Source of the DNA: a virus
Length of the DNA stretch: 32,921 nucleotides
Virus record (IMG/VR): IMGVR_UViG_3300045120_000218
Location: 1 to 32,921 of that record
Direction: 5' to 3' (one strand)
Shown here: positions 31,796 through 32,921 of the stretch, piece after piece
How positions within the stretch are numbered: the first letter of the stretch is position 1
Layout: the number at the start of each line of letters is the position of its first letter
The notes under the pieces: generated by a model
Seen by the model: only the letters and a program-made list of their open reading frames with translations
Told to the model about the DNA's origin: nothing
The model's database searches: none
Program-made: the position numbers and the translations under genes

Positions 31796-32244
31796 CAGAC
31801 ATCCCAGACCTCAAACACGAAGCCCCCGAAGGCGTCGTTGGCGGTGGTGTTGTCCGGTCCGCCGTACTTCAGACCCGTCGAGGCCACGGCGGTCTCGACA
31901 CCGTAGGCGGCGTCCCAGTTCAGGGCCGCCGCCGGGGTGAGGCCGGTGACGATGAACGAGCCCTCCACGGTGAGGAAGGTGGTCGCTGCTGCGACGCCGT
32001 TGAGGAGCCCACCGGGAGCCACTCGGCCCCTCACGGTGGCACCCTGCATGACCCCGAGGAGGATCTGCGGGTACGTCGAGGCGCCGTGCAACGTGCTGGC
32101 AAGCCGCACCAGGACCCTCCCCGAGGAGGGCACGGTGAAACCCAGCCGCAGGTTCGTCGTGTCGATCGCCGTCATCGCGAGGTTGGCGGTCGTCGACTTG
32201 CTGACGGCGGTCGTCGGGTCGTAGCAGGTTCCAGCGAGCAGCAC
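31795..32244 (-). CDS. Putative minor tail protein, 149 residues
   Basis: GTG start at 32244 with GAGGAGG upstream; ends in a TGATG overlap with the 936-residue fibre start. A beta-sandwich-like product: LRLGFTVPSSGRVLVRLAST, then FIVTGLTPAAALNWDAAYGV, resembling small jelly-roll tail or receptor-binding proteins (C1q/TNF-like impression). Not assigned to a family; role inferred from neighbours. Confidence 0.72.
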   Translation of the reverse strand: MLLAGTCYDPTTAVSKSTTANLAMTAIDTTNLRLGFTVPSSGRVLVRLASTLHGASTYPQILLGVMQGATVRGRVAPGGLLNGVAAATTFLTVEGSFIVTGLTPAAALNWDAAYGVETAVASTGLKYGGPDNTTANDAFGGFVFEVWDV

Positions 32245-32262
32245 GGCGCGCCTCCTCGTACG

Positions 32263-32637
32263 TCAGGTGGCGGACAAGGTGATCGCTGCGGCAGCGATGG
32301 TGATCGAGGCCGCGGTGACGCTGGAGCCGAGCGCTCCGCCGATGGAGTAGGTACCGGCGCCGTAGGTGCCCGAGGACCAGGTCCCGAAGTGGCTCACGGC
32401 CACCGAGCCGAGCGTCGAGAAGGTCAACGCGGTCGAGTTCGTCTTGGTGCCACCGGACGCTGCGTTCCACGAGCACGCCTGCCGGGCGTAGGACCCGGAG
32501 TTGGCGTTCTCGTTGGCGCCCGTGGTGCTCGGGCTCGCCGTGTGCAGGGAGACGAAGGGGATCGTGTTGACCGAACCGGCGGTGCCGTTCAGACCGTCGA
32601 GTGCCGCGTTCTCAGCGGCGGCGGATGCGAGTGCCAT
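32263..32637 (-). CDS. Gp80-like putative minor tail protein, 124 residues
   Basis: Starts MALASAAAENAALDGLNGTA, followed by FVSLHTASPSTTGANE, then SYARQACSWNAASGGTK, LTFSTLG, VSHFGTWSSGTYGAG. This order (NAALD, SLHTA.P..TG..E, YARQ..W..AS, THFG.W) matches a small actinophage structural family often labelled gp80-like tail protein. No enzyme motif. Its position before the fibre block supports a tail or baseplate role. Confidence 0.78.
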   Translation of the reverse strand: MALASAAAENAALDGLNGTAGSVNTIPFVSLHTASPSTTGANENANSGSYARQACSWNAASGGTKTNSTALTFSTLGSVAVSHFGTWSSGTYGAGTYSIGGALGSSVTAASITIAAAAITLSAT

Positions 32638-32640
32638 GTC

Positions 32641-32904
32641 CTAGACCTCTGCCATCGGAGTAGTGAAGACGTCGGCCTTCGAGTCGAGGCCCTGGTGCTG
32701 CTCGCCGATGGCCTGCACGACCGCGGCGGCCTCTTCCTCGGACGCGACCACGACGCAGCGCGGACTCACGTCCACGATCTCGCCGCCGGGAAGCGTCACG
32801 GAGCCGTTGATCTCGTGAGGGGTGATGACCACGTGCTCACCAGGAGCGTGGTAGAGGAGGTGCGGCGTGCCGTCCTCGTTCGTGCCTACGTTGATGATCT
32901 CCAT
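32641..32904 (-). CDS. Hypothetical protein, 87 residues
   Basis: First complete gene at the right edge; ATG 32904 with GAGGAG about six bases upstream. Begins MEIINVGTNEDGTPHLLYHA. A small beta-rich protein (VVITPHEINGSVTLPGGEIV) with a helical end (EEEAAAVVQAIGEQH). Not recognised. It precedes the gp80-like gene by three bases and belongs to the same operon. Confidence 0.7.
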   Translation of the reverse strand: MEIINVGTNEDGTPHLLYHAPGEHVVITPHEINGSVTLPGGEIVDVSPRCVVVASEEEAAAVVQAIGEQHQGLDSKADVFTTPMAEV

Positions 32905-32921
32905 CAGGTTCTCCTCGGTCT

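Noticed and set aside
29018-31906. 962-codon plus-strand open frame
   Set aside because: Antisense to the SGNH/glycine/repeat fibre; composition is arginine-rich and low complexity with no motif.
1-32921. tRNA genes, integrase, repressor, insertion sequences
   Set aside because: Looked for by cloverleaf-like motifs, catalytic signatures and inverted ends; none seen, though small or divergent ones could be missed by eye.

Overview
This window is a high-GC bacteriophage genome segment, almost certainly from a siphovirus (long non-contractile tail) infecting an actinobacterium. Support for this is the late-gene order, the M15-peptidase endolysin next to a short r1t-type holin, a DUF6011-like zinc protein, a DUF2746-like membrane protein, GTG starts beside ATG starts, and GAGGAG/AAGGAG ribosome sites. 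No integrase, repressor, tRNA gene, CRISPR array or transposon was found, so lifestyle and host genus cannot be fixed. Every credible gene is on the minus strand, so transcription runs right to left. Many genes overlap by 1-4 bases (ATGA, GTGA, TGATG).

In transcription order (right to left), positions 32904-26123 hold a host-surface module: small tail-type proteins, a 936-residue protein (SGNH hydrolase, glycine-rich domain, about 17 short Ala/Ser/Thr-rich repeats), a small beta-rich protein, a DUF2746-like membrane protein, a second SGNH hydrolase with an inserted lectin-like domain, and a glycerophosphodiesterase-like enzyme. A non-coding region (25914-26122) with a long hairpin then precedes the large terminase.

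Positions 25913-13602 hold the packaging and head genes: terminase, portal, MuF-like protein, a small membrane protein, a small basic protein, two large basic proteins (600 and 501 residues) separated by a 59-residue gene, Mu-I-like prohead protease/scaffold, decoration protein, major capsid protein and connector proteins. The two large basic proteins share a WKHG(W/Y)IPL motif, and the 600-residue one has an HEIGH zinc-peptidase signature. They look like virion cargo placed between portal and protease. Positions 13602-3805 hold the tail genes: terminator, major tail protein, assembly chaperones with a probable -1 frameshift, tape measure, Dit-like and hub-like proteins, and a 983-residue glycine-rich fibre. 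Endolysin and holin follow at 3758-2953. Past a terminator lies a separate operon (2774-1): DUF6011-like protein, a 47-residue Cys/His-rich protein, a small membrane protein, an unknown protein and a SNF2-type helicase cut by the window edge.

Two structures run across the gene map. A 9-10 base word, CGTGTAAACG, occurs at least eleven times (GTGTAAACG core) in several reading frames and between genes, far more than chance predicts in GC-rich DNA, and suggests an undescribed DNA-level signal. Strong hairpins with similar GAACCCC arms sit after the capsid and major tail genes and just before the terminase, suggesting dosage control within the late transcript.
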